Below, piece after piece: positions 25,750 through 35,482 of a stretch of DNA of 64,000 nucleotides. A program made the translations under genes and the position numbers. The notes below the pieces were generated by a model. It did no database searches. It had not been told where the DNA came from and worked only from the letters and a program-made list of their open reading frames with translations. Source of the DNA: Mucilaginibacter polytrichastri (GTDB taxonomy: Bacteria > Bacteroidota > Bacteroidia > Sphingobacteriales > Sphingobacteriaceae); assembly GCF_001911425.1 (NCBI RefSeq), contig NZ_MPPL01000001.1, positions 301,707 to 365,706 on the forward strand. The letters run 5' to 3'. Position 1 is the first letter of the stretch, and every line of letters starts with the position of its first letter.

Positions 25750-26622
25750 ATGAATAAAAATTATCTAAAAGGAAATCTCACAAAACTTTTTTTAGCCGTA
25801 TTATTAATCATTGCAGCAATTGTTATCCATAGTTGCAAGAAAGACGCTAATACGTCCAATTCTGAAGTATCGACACTGCAAGGCGATGATAAGTTAATTG
25901 CAGATGCCAAAAATTATTTTACAAAAGAGATTTTACCCAAGGCAACTGAGGTAAAAACTAATGAGGCGAACGCCGGTAGAACAAAAACATTACGAGAGTT
26001 TCTTACCAAGGGTGCAACCTGGGGTAAAGCTTATATTCAAGACTTATCATTTGGCAAGACAGTAGTTGTACCCATTACCTATGAACAGGAACTTTATATT
26101 CGCCGTGGTAGGTATAGCCTGCCTGTAAGTTCGCTTACCTGGCTGATAATATATGCAGACAAGGACAAAAAACAACATGTAGAATTGGTTACCAAAGTAC
26201 CGGATGCTGCCTATGTAAATAGTACCGACAGTACCCGTGCCTATACAGGATATATATTGGTTGAGGATTTTCAAGGCAATTTTATTAAAGGATATAATTA
26301 TTTACCCGGCGGGATTATACAACAGTTAGGTGCCCCATCTATCGGTGTAAAAAGCGATAGCAAAGTACAAGTACAGTCGTTAGAGTGTACAACAACCGAT
26401 TATTATAGTTGTGGGCCAACAAAATGTACTTACACAGACACAGAAACAATTTGTGTTGTAATAGATGATAATGGCCCGGGCGGTGGTGATAGTGGTGGTT
26501 ATCCCGGTGTAGGCAGTGGTGAGGTTCTGGTACAGGAACCATTCCCGGACACAATGAGCCAGGGCCAACACCATGCCCCCCTGTGGTTAATGAGTCTATT
26601 GATAGTAAACATTACACGGTGA
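25750..26622 (+). CDS. Lipoprotein, N-terminal part (frameshifted gene)
   Basis: Start at ATG 25750. A type II signal peptide ends with lipobox IVIHSCKKD (Cys33 region). A domain of about 230 residues follows, with TYEQELYIRRGRYSLPVSSL and a Gly/Pro linker (DNGPGGGDSGGYPGVGSG). The last 26 residues (after HHAP) look wrong, and the reading frame continues in the frame of 26583-27110 across a run of six C at 26576-26581. I think one gene of about 450 codons was split by a one-base slip. Function unknown. Confidence 0.6.
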   Translation: MNKNYLKGNLTKLFLAVLLIIAAIVIHSCKKDANTSNSEVSTLQGDDKLIADAKNYFTKEILPKATEVKTNEANAGRTKTLREFLTKGATWGKAYIQDLSFGKTVVVPITYEQELYIRRGRYSLPVSSLTWLIIYADKDKKQHVELVTKVPDAAYVNSTDSTRAYTGYILVEDFQGNFIKGYNYLPGGIIQQLGAPSIGVKSDSKVQVQSLECTTTDYYSCGPTKCTYTDTETICVVIDDNGPGGGDSGGYPGVGSGEVLVQEPFPDTMSQGQHHAPLWLMSLLIVNITR

Positions 26623-27110
26623 ATTCGACACCTTGTGATGTTGCAATACCAGAAGAGGAAATTGCTTTAATTACTTATGATGACGTAACAGTAGATCAAA
26701 ATAATGCATTATTATGCGGTCATATATCAACAATTAAGGTGGGTAATGGATGGACTGGATCTGTCAATAACTTAGGTGTAGATGTGATTATAAAAAGCAA
26801 CAATGGGGCCAGCGCAACTATTCCTGTTGTATTGGGAACGACTTGTTTTAATATCCCTTCATATAATGGTGTAACGTCTACAGATGCTTCTGCTAATTTT
26901 ATAAAAGCTTATAATCTTGCGCTAAATCAATTGATTTATTCAATACACGCCAGTGAAATTGAAGATACCACCTCTAGTAATTTGAGAAGCGAACTAACAT
27001 TACTAATTAATGCTAACTTACAAGCTTATCGAGCTGGTTCTGCTTTTTCAACCGGGCCTTGTCTTGGTTCTATTCCGGTGACCAATGCTCCTTACTGTAA
27101 CTATAATTAG
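26583..27110 (+). CDS. C-terminal part of the frameshifted lipoprotein
   Basis: Open from a GTG at 26583, overlapping the upstream frame by 40 bp. The translation continues naturally from the linker of the upstream gene (PPVVNESIDSKHYTVNSTPC) into a domain with DVIIKSNNGASATIPVVLGT and an all-helical end. No start signal, no signal peptide of its own, so it is likely the displaced C-terminus. If the C-run is a sequencing artefact the intact protein spans 25750-27110. Confidence 0.5.
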   Translation: MVNESIDSKHYTVNSTPCDVAIPEEEIALITYDDVTVDQNNALLCGHISTIKVGNGWTGSVNNLGVDVIIKSNNGASATIPVVLGTTCFNIPSYNGVTSTDASANFIKAYNLALNQLIYSIHASEIEDTTSSNLRSELTLLINANLQAYRAGSAFSTGPCLGSIPVTNAPYCNYN

Positions 27111-27131
27111 TAAATATTATATACATATATC

Positions 27132-27806
27132 ATGGATCAAAATATAAGCGTCGATGTTAAAGTTTCTGAAGAGATATTGGCACTATTAAGTGCTATACAT
27201 CGGTATTATCCAATTGGATTGCCTCATTTAAACAATGATTATGCAGGTTATCAGGATGTAAAGAATATTATAGAGACTAAGATTAATCAATTAATCGCAA
27301 ATGATCTTCCGGAGCATTGCACTGCTTTACTGAACGAGGTAAAAGCCGAATTTAGCGGATTAGAGGTGTATGATAATTTATATCACCAGTTTCCTAGTAT
27401 TGATCTGAGCATTAACCTTTTCAATTCGAAAGAAAATAATATAGAAAGGGTGACGCTCCTAAGTCTGAAAATCTCTTTGTTGACCAATCACTATATTATT
27501 TACTATGAAAATTCTTTTACTTTCACTAATTACCAAACATTAAGGCATATTCCAATAAAAACACGGATCATATCGTCTGTAAATGAGGAAGCAGATGTTT
27601 CGGGTGAGTGGTATAAGAAATTATTCAAAATAGTAAACCATATTTATCCTTTATACAAGCAAGTGAATCACAGGCATGTGTTTACACGTTTTATCAAAGG
27701 AGGATTACCGTATCCATTTGATTACTCAAACCAGATTGATTATCCCATATATAATTACCTGTTTGGGAATGATGTAATTAATGAAGAGGTTAGAATTTCC
27801 AATTAA
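27132..27806 (+). CDS. Hypothetical protein, 224 aa
   Basis: Starts MDQNISVDVKVSEEILALLS. No signal peptide, mixed alpha/beta, no recognised domain. It lies 21 bp after the frameshifted lipoprotein and 29 bp before the next hypothetical gene, so the three may form a small operon. AT-rich codons compared with the neighbouring glycan genes suggest an accessory, possibly acquired, block (25.7-28.3 kb). Confidence 0.5.
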   Translation: MDQNISVDVKVSEEILALLSAIHRYYPIGLPHLNNDYAGYQDVKNIIETKINQLIANDLPEHCTALLNEVKAEFSGLEVYDNLYHQFPSIDLSINLFNSKENNIERVTLLSLKISLLTNHYIIYYENSFTFTNYQTLRHIPIKTRIISSVNEEADVSGEWYKKLFKIVNHIYPLYKQVNHRHVFTRFIKGGLPYPFDYSNQIDYPIYNYLFGNDVINEEVRISN

Positions 27807-27835
27807 ATCTTAGATAAACTTAAGTAAGTGAGTTT

Positions 27836-28297
27836 GTGAATTTCTTTCGAGCTTATATAGTTATCATCATGTTTTTAATAACGAGTGCTTTGCATGCCCA
27901 AACTATATTAAAGAGGGACACTGTCTACTATCTGATTGATACAGCTTCTGTTCCCAAAAATGACAGGATGTTTGTAGTGGGACAGGAAGGGAGTATTTAT
28001 GGTTATCGCCTAACATGTCAATGTTATCCATGGCAAACCGATCCTGTTTTTTATCGCCGGGCATTATCCAAAGGGATTATATCCTCTAATATTCAGGATA
28101 TTAAACTTGCAACACTTCGTTCTTTGATTAGCATTGCTGTAAAATTTGGCATGGATGAGAAAAACGAACATGTATACTTTTTTATTGAACGCCTAAATGA
28201 AAAACTAATTAGGTATGAAGTATCCCTTGCAAAACCCTGGCGGCAGGATAAAAGCATTGATATGATTAGCGTGGATACTACTAAAAGGAACCATTAA
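27836..28297 (+). CDS. Hypothetical exported protein, 153 aa
   Basis: A GTG start at 27836 gives a good signal peptide (MNFFRAYIVIIMFLITSALH, cleaved near HAQ). The mature part is about 130 residues with YRLTCQCYPWQTDPVFYRRA and no known domain. Last gene of the AT-rich accessory block; a hairpin follows at 28340-28377. Confidence 0.5.
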   Translation: MNFFRAYIVIIMFLITSALHAQTILKRDTVYYLIDTASVPKNDRMFVVGQEGSIYGYRLTCQCYPWQTDPVFYRRALSKGIISSNIQDIKLATLRSLISIAVKFGMDEKNEHVYFFIERLNEKLIRYEVSLAKPWRQDKSIDMISVDTTKRNH

Positions 28298-28339
28298 CCA
28301 TTATAAAATATTCCTTTCATATAATCTTAAAGAACGTTT

Positions 28340-28377
28340 AAAGCCAGCAATTGCATAATCTGCAGCTGCCGGCTTTT
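28340..28377 (+). terminator. Imperfect terminator hairpin
   Basis: AAGCCAGCAATTGCA pairs imperfectly with TGCAGCTGCCGGCTT, followed by TT. It lies 43 bp after the hypothetical gene. Confidence 0.45.
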
Positions 28378-28511
28378 CATGATTAGGTTGTTAAATGAGA
28401 CTTTACTGCCAGCATTCAACCAGACCAGCACATTAGAATGGGATTAGAATATTACTTTTTTTAAACCCAAGCTAAGTTAGGTTGTCTTAATTCATATTAA
28501 TACCCCGTAAA

Positions 28512-29516
28512 ATGAAAAAAATAGCAAAAAAAATAATGCTTTTAGCGGTTCTGGCATTTACAGCACCGCAGTTATACGCTCAGGTTAGTTTGAGTGTTGG
28601 TTTATCGGTACATATAGCGCCGCCTGCGCTACCCGTTTATACACAGCCGGTGTGCCCCGGCGATGGTTATATCTGGACACCGGGCTATTGGTCATACGGC
28701 GATGATGGTTATTACTGGGTACCAGGGGTTTGGGTAAGGCCTCCTCATTTCGGCTTTTTGTGGACGCCTGCTTATTGGGGGTATGATGGTGGCGTATATG
28801 TTTACCACAGCGGCTACTGGGGCCGGCACGTAGGTTTTTACGGCGGCATAAATTATGGTTGTGGTTACGGTGGTGTAGGTTTTGGTGGTGGTGTTTGGGC
28901 CGGTAATGTGTTTAGATACAATACGGCTGTTAATAATGTAAACACAACTATAGTGCATAATACCTATGTAAATAACACGGTAATTAATAATACAACGGTT
29001 AACAGAACTAGTTTTAATGGCCCCGGAGGGGTTGCTGCAAGGCCTAATAATGAGGAGCAAAGGGCTATGAACGAGCGTCATGAGCAACCTACTTCGCAAC
29101 AGTTAAGCCACCAGCAAAACGCAAGTCAGGATCGTGGCCAACTGGCGTCGGTTAACCACGGCCGCCCAAGTGTTGCCGCCGTGAACAGGGTAAACGGCAA
29201 TCATTTTGATAGCCAGGGGCATGGTGCCAACATGCGTAATGCTGATAATAACAGGGAAGGAGAGGCTGGCAGAAACCCAAATGTAAATGCGGGTAATCAC
29301 GCAGAGCAAAACCGCCCGCAAGAAACCGGAAGCCAGCCCAATAATCATGATAATGCCCAGCAGCAGCACATGCAGGCGCAGCCTAATATGAGCAGGGCAT
29401 CAAACCATATGCAAAATAATAACCATAACGCAATGGCTTACCATGCCCGGCCGGCTGTACAACATGGGGAGCCGCATGGCGGTGGTAGGCCCGCCCCGCA
29501 TGAACATCACAGATAA
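28512..29516 (+). CDS. Secreted YXWGXW-repeat protein with Asn/Gln/His-rich tail
   Basis: Signal peptide (residues 1-24, LLAVLAFTAPQLYAQ). Residues 45-100 contain aromatic-Trp repeats of the YxWxxGxW type (YIWTPGYWSYGDDGYYWVPG, then FLWTPAYWGY and HSGYWG), and a glycine-rich stretch follows. Residues 150-334 are low-complexity N, Q, H and P-rich (NNTTVNRTSF, then HMQNNNHNAMAYHARP). Exported proteins of this type have unknown function, possibly surface or periplasmic coating. A strong hairpin terminator follows. Confidence 0.75.
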   Translation: MKKIAKKIMLLAVLAFTAPQLYAQVSLSVGLSVHIAPPALPVYTQPVCPGDGYIWTPGYWSYGDDGYYWVPGVWVRPPHFGFLWTPAYWGYDGGVYVYHSGYWGRHVGFYGGINYGCGYGGVGFGGGVWAGNVFRYNTAVNNVNTTIVHNTYVNNTVINNTTVNRTSFNGPGGVAARPNNEEQRAMNERHEQPTSQQLSHQQNASQDRGQLASVNHGRPSVAAVNRVNGNHFDSQGHGANMRNADNNREGEAGRNPNVNAGNHAEQNRPQETGSQPNNHDNAQQQHMQAQPNMSRASNHMQNNNHNAMAYHARPAVQHGEPHGGGRPAPHEHHR

Positions 29517-29520
29517 TAAG

Positions 29521-29561
29521 TATGAATAACAAAGGGGCTATATGCCCCTTTGTTATTCATA
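29521..29561 (+). terminator. Strong terminator, 18-bp perfect stem
   Basis: TATGAATAACAAAGGGGC (29521-29538) and its exact complement (29544-29561) around a 5-bp loop, starting 5 bp after the stop of the YXWGXW gene. Confidence 0.75.
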
Positions 29562-29613
29562 TGCTTTTGAAGCAAACTCTCCTTTTTTAGCGCTTAATTA
29601 TAAGCATAAAAAA

Positions 29614-29631
29614 AGCTGCCAATTGGCAGCT
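29614..29631. repeat. 18-bp perfect palindrome AGCTGCCAATTGGCAGCT
   Basis: In the 270-bp gap between 29516 and 29789, preceded by seven A. It could be a bidirectional terminator or regulator site. No gene is supported in this gap; a 63-codon open frame at 29542-29733 starts inside the preceding terminator stem. Confidence 0.4.
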
Positions 29632-29788
29632 CTGGTTCGGGGCGTTTGTTTAGTTATTAATAGGGGTGCTGTTTTTTCGAAAATATTAATACTTAACTAC
29701 TGGTTAGGGTATTTTTTGATAGTAAGGCAATAATAGAATATGATAATCAACAGTGCTATTCCCAGTGCTTTAATGATCATCTCTTCTA

Positions 29789-30343
29789 TTAATTGTGCTT
29801 AAACGGTGATTTGAATACGTCTGGTTCAATGCGTGTGTTTAGCTCCCGGTAACTGGTAATAGCCAGGCCTGTTTCCATGTTCAGCGTAAAGGTTTCTGTG
29901 AAATTGCTTTTCTCGTTCAGTACATCCTCTGCCGATAAAACTAAGTTAGTGCCGATAACCTGGTGCAGTACATACGTCCCGGTGGTAAATTTTATGCCTA
30001 CTTTATGGGCTTTAATTTGCATTATGTCAGATTCTATCAGTTCAAAAACAATGCTGTCGTAATCCAGCTGTTTCCCCATCACATCTGTTAATACAGGGAT
30101 CTTGTTATTAAGCGGTGCCAGAAAGTGTAGGGCCGCAAAGCTGATCTTGTAATGGAGCGAATTTGCACGGCCATCTTTGGCCTTCATCTGGCTAAAGGTT
30201 TGCAGGTCGCCATCGGGATTATAAGCCTGAGATTTCATCCTGAACTCCTGGTAAGAAGCATGGAAGATGTTACGCTCTAAATCTGTTTGTGCCGAAGCAT
30301 CTATCACATGTTTGTATGTTAGCTTAATTAATGCGAGTGCCAT
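29789..30343 (-). CDS. Hypothetical protein, 184 aa
   Basis: MALALIKLTYKHVIDASAQT begins a beta-rich protein without a signal peptide or known domain. It is 16 bp downstream of the intradiol dioxygenase on the same strand, suggesting co-expression. No catalytic residues are obvious. Function unknown. Confidence 0.5.
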   Translation of the reverse strand: MALALIKLTYKHVIDASAQTDLERNIFHASYQEFRMKSQAYNPDGDLQTFSQMKAKDGRANSLHYKISFAALHFLAPLNNKIPVLTDVMGKQLDYDSIVFELIESDIMQIKAHKVGIKFTTGTYVLHQVIGTNLVLSAEDVLNEKSNFTETFTLNMETGLAITSYRELNTRIEPDVFKSPFKHN

Positions 30344-30359
30344 AAATCATTTGTTTAAT

Positions 30360-31124
30360 TTAAAGTGCAATACCAATGGTGTAAGTGCCTGTGTAGCCAT
30401 CGGTGATGTTGCCGGTAAGTACCAGGGTTTCATTTGCCAAATCTGTTGCCGAATTACCGAAGATGCCGTCGCTGGCGTTAAGCGTAGTGTTAATGCCATG
30501 TGCTTTATAAAGGCTGCTTGTATGTACAGTATCGGCAGTGGTTTTATCAAAAGCTACCTGGGCGGTCTTTTTTAACACGCCGCCTACAAAAACTTCCATA
30601 TGGATATGCGTAGCACGGCCCTGGTACCAACCCGGAAATATGGTGATGAATTTTGCTACACCTGCCGAGTCTGTTGTTTGGTAGCCCCTTAACCAGGTTT
30701 CGCCGGTATAGCTTGTAGCCAGGCCCGAGGTGCCGCCGGTTTGGTTGCCATAGCCCGAATAATAACCATCTTTATTGCAGTGCCAGATATCAACACGGGC
30801 ACCTGTTAATACATTACAGCTGCTGTTGGTATTAACCACTACAAAGCTAAGCGTAAGCGGTACCCCGGTTTGCCCGCCCGTAACGTCAGACCGAAGCAGT
30901 GGGTTTGTGCTTTCGCCACCCGGATAAGGATAAGGGCCTTCTACTTCTGTTGGGGTAACTATACAGCTACCCGTAGTAGTTGTTGTCCCGGTGGTGGTAG
31001 TTGTAGTTGTTGCGTCGGTGGTAGTAGTTGGTGTCGCATCCGAAGATTTTGAACAAGCTTCTAATACCATTGGCCCTGCTGTTGCTGCAAAAGCAAGTGT
31101 CCGTAAAAAGTTTTTGCGTTCCAT
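30360..31124 (-). CDS. Intradiol ring-cleavage dioxygenase-like protein (exported)
   Basis: Signal region at the N-terminus (RTLAFAATAGPMVLEACSKS, including a possible lipobox LEAC at about residue 24) followed by a Thr-rich linker (about 30-55). The dioxygenase domain begins TPTEVEGPYPYPG; DIWHCNKDGYYSGYG contains the Tyr region, and GRATHIHMEVF carries the His-x-His pair that ligates Fe(III) in protocatechuate 3,4-dioxygenase-type enzymes. The export signal is unusual for a catechol catabolic enzyme; no other aromatic-degradation gene is nearby. Exact aromatic substrate unknown. Confidence 0.75.
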   Translation of the reverse strand: MERKNFLRTLAFAATAGPMVLEACSKSSDATPTTTTDATTTTTTTGTTTTTGSCIVTPTEVEGPYPYPGGESTNPLLRSDVTGGQTGVPLTLSFVVVNTNSSCNVLTGARVDIWHCNKDGYYSGYGNQTGGTSGLATSYTGETWLRGYQTTDSAGVAKFITIFPGWYQGRATHIHMEVFVGGVLKKTAQVAFDKTTADTVHTSSLYKAHGINTTLNASDGIFGNSATDLANETLVLTGNITDGYTGTYTIGIAL

Positions 31125-31277
31125 AACCTATTTGTTAAAGGTTTAATCAATAATTGATAGGATGAAATTAGCAGCTTTGCAAGGCATCATTAAAAGTGTA
31201 TCGGTAAATAAGCCGTATGTATCGACGAATGGTAATAAACCTGTTACAGTGTACCGGCTTATTGCCATTGGTATTAA

Positions 31278-34127
31278 TTATTCGCCACCCGGCGGCGGAC
31301 CACCCATGCCACCACCCGGGAACCTGCCACCCGGGCCGCCTGGAGGGCCATCACCCGGCGAAGGGCGTTTGCCTGCAAATTTTTGCAGCTTTAATGTAAA
31401 GCTGAGCAGGTAGTAACGGCCTAAGCGGTTGGCCTGGGTTTGGGTGGTATACGTACCGGTACCGGTTGAGGTATAGCCCGTATTTTGGTTAAACAAATCG
31501 AAAGCCGACAAGCGCAGCGTGCCGATGTTATTCTTCAGAAAGCGTCTTTCGGCATATACGTTTAAGATGTTGGGGTTGGTAGCCCCGGTATAGCCCTGGT
31601 AAATTACTTTGCTGTAATCATAGCTCAGGGTATAATCTTTAAAAACATAATTTTTGCCGTTTAAGCCCAGGTTAATCGTTTTAAAATTGTTGTTAACATT
31701 GGCCGTGCTAATAGAGTTATCGGTATGGTTAATGCTGTAGCTGGCACTCAGTTCGGCATCTATTACATCGGTAATATCCAGCCGGAATTTGGTTCCCTGG
31801 GTAATCACCATGTTTTTGGCAATGTTTTTTTCGGTGGTCATGTCGTAAGTATCTGCCGCCACATTGCTAATGTAGGAGATGTTGTTGTTGTAAGCAATGT
31901 TACCGGTTAACATCAGTGTATACTTGCGCTTTTCCCAGGGTTTGGCAAATACATAATTGGCATTACCGCCGTAAAAACCATCGGCATTTAAGTAGTTGGT
32001 TAATATGGTACCGGCCAGCTTGGCATTAGGGGTATAAACTTTTGGATAGCTGATGGTGTTGGCTACAATTTTATTATTTGTTTGGGTAAACGATAAATTG
32101 GTGAACAAAATATTGCCCGATGCAAAGTTGAACTGGTTATACCGCAACGTAAAGTTGTTGTTAAACTCGGGTTTCAGGTTGGCATTACCTTGTACCGGGT
32201 AGGATGCATTAGAGAAATCGACCACCGGCTGTAGTTCGTTATAAGTAGGCTGGTTGCTGGCACCATTGTAATTTAAGCTCAGGCTTTGGCTGCGCGAAAA
32301 GTTATAGATAAACCTGGCCGTTGGCGCCACGTTAAAAGTAGTAACACGGGTTTGTGTACCGGTGGTAAGTGAGTTACCCTCTAATATGGACGGCTGCGCC
32401 GAGATCCCCAGCGTGTAGTTGTATTTTTTTTGAATATAGCGGTAGTTAAGCCCGAATTTATTGGTGATAAAGGTGAAATTATAATCGTTGCTTAACAAGG
32501 CGTAGTTGTTACGGGTGCCCAGTGTGGTCAGCGTATCGGTCTCTTTATCAGATGTGGTATAGGCATAGTGGTAAGCATAATTCAACTCTAAGTAAGAATG
32601 CTTGCTGATGGGTTCCATGTATGATAGTGTGGTACCCACCGTATCGGTACGTACATTGGTATTGATCAGTTGATTGATCGGCGCATTGGCGGTGCCTGAT
32701 AGGTAGGTGTAAACCGGGTTCTGGGTTTGATCCAGCTTGGCCGAACCTGCGCTTACATTGATGCTGAAATTACGGCCCTTGCTGTTAAACCTATGGTTGT
32801 ACAATAAGTTAGCGCCATAATTGGGTGCCGATGAGCTTAAGGTAGAGAGCAGGTTATAGTCAGACACGGTTGCATCATTCTGCTGAATTAAGCTCGATGC
32901 CGACTGGTTGGTTTTTACACCCGCATAAGTAATGGTTGGCACAAACTTTAAATAGTTAACCGTATCTGGCTTATATTCGATGTTGAAATTAAAGCGGTGG
33001 TTAATTTTCTCGTCTGTTTGGTTGCTGCTCACATTGTTAATAATCTGGCTGCCCAGGGCTGCATTGTTTTGTATAGTAGAGCTGATGGTGTTGGTGGTGT
33101 TATCAGAATAGCTGTAGCTGCCATAAGCGGTAATTTTTTTACCCCACGAGTCGCGATAGTTTAAGCCGAGAGAACGTGCCGTGGTAATACCATTGGCGCT
33201 TGTTGAGCTACCCGCCCCCGGCGGTGGCCCACCCGGACCGCCACTACGCGGCCCACCGCCGCCAAAGCTAAACAGGTTGGTGTTGGTGTTATTCAAATTG
33301 CCTAACAAGGCCAGCTGGCGGTCGCCGCTAAAGCTAAATGCCGTGGCAGATGCTACATAGCGGTTATCTTTTTCCTGCGGTATGGCATCGGCGCCATCGC
33401 CCACGGTTGCCTGGCCAAAGTAGCCGTAGTTTTTGCTTGGCTTAACAGTAATGTTCAGTATTTTTTCGGGTTCGCCGGTTTTAACACCGGTCAGGTTGGC
33501 CTGGTCGCCGTAATCATCTATGATCTGGATATTCTCTACAATGTCGGCAGGCAGGTTTTTGGTGGCCGTTTTAAGGTCGCCGCCAAAAAAATCTTTACCA
33601 TTAACACGCACTTTGGTAACGCTTTTGCCCTGTGCCGTCATATTGCCGTCTTTATCAATATCAACACCTGGCAGCTTTTTTAGCACGTCCTCTACCGGGG
33701 CATTGTCGCGTACTTTATAAGCATCAGCTTTAAACTCAATGGTATCTTCTTTAAGCTTTACAGGGTTAATATCTGTAATGGTAACGCCATTCAGCATGTG
33801 CGATTCAAACTTGAGTACGATGGTACCCAATGCAGCCGGTTTGTTATCACCGGCAGTTATAATATGCCGCTTTAAAGATTGAAAGCCGATGGAGGTAAAC
33901 GTAAGATCGAACGTGGCACTTTGTACATTGTTAAAGGTAAAAGCTCCGTTGGCATCGGTGGCTGTCATTACGCTGTCTTTGCCTGCTTTTAGTTTTATGG
34001 TAGCACCAATAACACTCAGCCCTGTCGAATCTTTTACAATCCCGCTTACGGTTTTAGCTGTTTGGGCTTTACTCTGCTTAATGCCGGCAAACAGCATAAT
34101 AGTAAGTAGCGCGTATATTATTTTCAT
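31278..34127 (-). CDS. TonB-receptor-like outer-membrane beta-barrel protein
   Basis: 949 aa: signal peptide (residues 1-21), carboxypeptidase-regulatory-like domain (about 25-100, KTVSGIVKDSTGLSVIGATI), plug-like domain (125-215, APVEDVLKKLPGVDIDKDGN, then TKVRVNGKDFFGGDLKTATK) and a large barrel. The C-terminus is Gly/Pro-rich (PSPGDGPPGGPGGRFPGGGM). This matches the OMP_b-brl_3 group of Bacteroidota, which often lacks a SusD partner; none is found here. It is divergent from the LytS/LytTR pair at 34388, a possible regulator (inference). Confidence 0.8.
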   Translation of the reverse strand: MKIIYALLTIMLFAGIKQSKAQTAKTVSGIVKDSTGLSVIGATIKLKAGKDSVMTATDANGAFTFNNVQSATFDLTFTSIGFQSLKRHIITAGDNKPAALGTIVLKFESHMLNGVTITDINPVKLKEDTIEFKADAYKVRDNAPVEDVLKKLPGVDIDKDGNMTAQGKSVTKVRVNGKDFFGGDLKTATKNLPADIVENIQIIDDYGDQANLTGVKTGEPEKILNITVKPSKNYGYFGQATVGDGADAIPQEKDNRYVASATAFSFSGDRQLALLGNLNNTNTNLFSFGGGGPRSGGPGGPPPGAGSSTSANGITTARSLGLNYRDSWGKKITAYGSYSYSDNTTNTISSTIQNNAALGSQIINNVSSNQTDEKINHRFNFNIEYKPDTVNYLKFVPTITYAGVKTNQSASSLIQQNDATVSDYNLLSTLSSSAPNYGANLLYNHRFNSKGRNFSINVSAGSAKLDQTQNPVYTYLSGTANAPINQLINTNVRTDTVGTTLSYMEPISKHSYLELNYAYHYAYTTSDKETDTLTTLGTRNNYALLSNDYNFTFITNKFGLNYRYIQKKYNYTLGISAQPSILEGNSLTTGTQTRVTTFNVAPTARFIYNFSRSQSLSLNYNGASNQPTYNELQPVVDFSNASYPVQGNANLKPEFNNNFTLRYNQFNFASGNILFTNLSFTQTNNKIVANTISYPKVYTPNAKLAGTILTNYLNADGFYGGNANYVFAKPWEKRKYTLMLTGNIAYNNNISYISNVAADTYDMTTEKNIAKNMVITQGTKFRLDITDVIDAELSASYSINHTDNSISTANVNNNFKTINLGLNGKNYVFKDYTLSYDYSKVIYQGYTGATNPNILNVYAERRFLKNNIGTLRLSAFDLFNQNTGYTSTGTGTYTTQTQANRLGRYYLLSFTLKLQKFAGKRPSPGDGPPGGPGGRFPGGGMGGPPPGGE

Positions 34128-34387
34128 TTGGGTGTTTAATTAATACTGCAAAACAATAAGGTATGCAGCATATTAAAAAAGGCGATAGACCATGAGCCGA
34201 TAAACGTAGACGGGAACCCAATTTTACCCTATAAGTTGCTGTTTAATAAGGGGTGATTTTGTTTAGTTATACTAAACGATTAATTTTTACCCTTCGTCGG
34301 TGTTTGATTATGATTAATAGATTTTAATTGCAGTTACCCGGCATTAAGGTTAATATTGATTAAGTATTTGTTTAAAAAATCAATTCC

Positions 34388-35482
34388 ATGGAAGAAGCCC
34401 GGGAACATAAATTCAAAAAATCTATTTCGGTACTTGTACTTATCCATGTTTTAATATGGGCAGTAATAGCGGTGGTTTTATTCGTGTATCAGCCCTTATC
34501 GTGGAATATTGCCATACCTATTCAGCTTTGGATAAAGCAGGGTATTGTGTTGGTATTGCTCATTATATCATATTATGTTAACGCGCACATATTTGTACCT
34601 AAGTTTCTGCTGCAAAACCGCACCCGCGATTTCTTTATCTTATTGATCCTGCTTGTTGCTTCTGTTTTGTTTATTAATAATTTGGTTGATCCCTGGTTGC
34701 ACATTCCGCAATTGATGGATAAAGCCTTCCATCAGCACGGCCCCCCAAGGCCGCGTGATCATGGCGGCCATAACCGAGACTTCTCTGTGCTGATGCTGAC
34801 TATTATTTCACTGGTTCTGGGAATTAGTACCAGTGTTACAGCTATCCAGAAATGGCAGAAAGACCAGCGGCTTCGCCAGGAACTTGAGCAGGAAAAAACA
34901 ACCTCAGAGCTATCGTTTTTGAAAGCGCAGATTAACCCGCATTTCTTTTTCAATACCCTTAATAATATTTATGCGCTTACCGTGGTTGATGTAGCGGCGT
35001 CGCGCGAGGCCATCCATAAGCTGTCGCGCATGATGCGTTATTTATTGTATGAAACCCAGCACGGTACCACCTTGTTAAGTAAAGAGATTGGGTTTATTAA
35101 AGATTATATCGAACTGATGAAATTACGCCTAACCGAAAAAGTAACCCTTAATTTTAGCTACCCGGAGGATTTAAAAGATGAGCAAATAGCGCCAATGTTA
35201 TTCTTGCCTTTTGTAGAAAATGCTTTTAAGCATGGCATCAGTTCAACCTATCCCAGCTATATTGGTATTGTGATTGTACAGGAAGGCGGGAAACTAAGTA
35301 TGGATGTTAACAATACCATTTTCGATGATTCGCAGGTGCAAATGGAGGGTAACAGCGGTATTGGTTTGGTTAATACCCGGCGGCGGCTGGATTTGATGTA
35401 CCCCGGTAAATATACGCTCGACATCACAGAACGATCTGCCGATGCTCATTATATCGTTAAACTAACGCTCGACTTATCATGA
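34388..35482 (+). CDS. LytS-type sensor histidine kinase
   Basis: Four N-terminal transmembrane segments (about 13-33, 47-67, 78-98, 125-146), a short coiled coil, then the His_kinase domain with phospho-acceptor His185 in INPHFFFNTLNNIY and a HATPase_c-type domain (residues 255-360, PFVENAFKHGI, GIGLVNTRRRLDLMY). Ligand unknown. The ATGA at 35479-35482 overlaps the response regulator start, so the two are translationally coupled. Confidence 0.9.
   Translation: MEEAREHKFKKSISVLVLIHVLIWAVIAVVLFVYQPLSWNIAIPIQLWIKQGIVLVLLIISYYVNAHIFVPKFLLQNRTRDFFILLILLVASVLFINNLVDPWLHIPQLMDKAFHQHGPPRPRDHGGHNRDFSVLMLTIISLVLGISTSVTAIQKWQKDQRLRQELEQEKTTSELSFLKAQINPHFFFNTLNNIYALTVVDVAASREAIHKLSRMMRYLLYETQHGTTLLSKEIGFIKDYIELMKLRLTEKVTLNFSYPEDLKDEQIAPMLFLPFVENAFKHGISSTYPSYIGIVIVQEGGKLSMDVNNTIFDDSQVQMEGNSGIGLVNTRRRLDLMYPGKYTLDITERSADAHYIVKLTLDLS

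Noticed and set aside
28512..29516. YXWGXW protein as an adhesin of the island type
   Set aside because: It shares neither the fibre repeat nor the coiled-coil module and lies far from the island.
29542..29733. 63-codon open frame after the YXWGXW gene
   Set aside because: It starts inside the terminator stem and covers a palindrome; no recognisable protein.
31162..31413. 83-codon plus-strand frame overlapping the OMP C-terminus
   Set aside because: Proline-rich translation is the antisense of the Gly/Pro-rich end of the minus-strand barrel gene.
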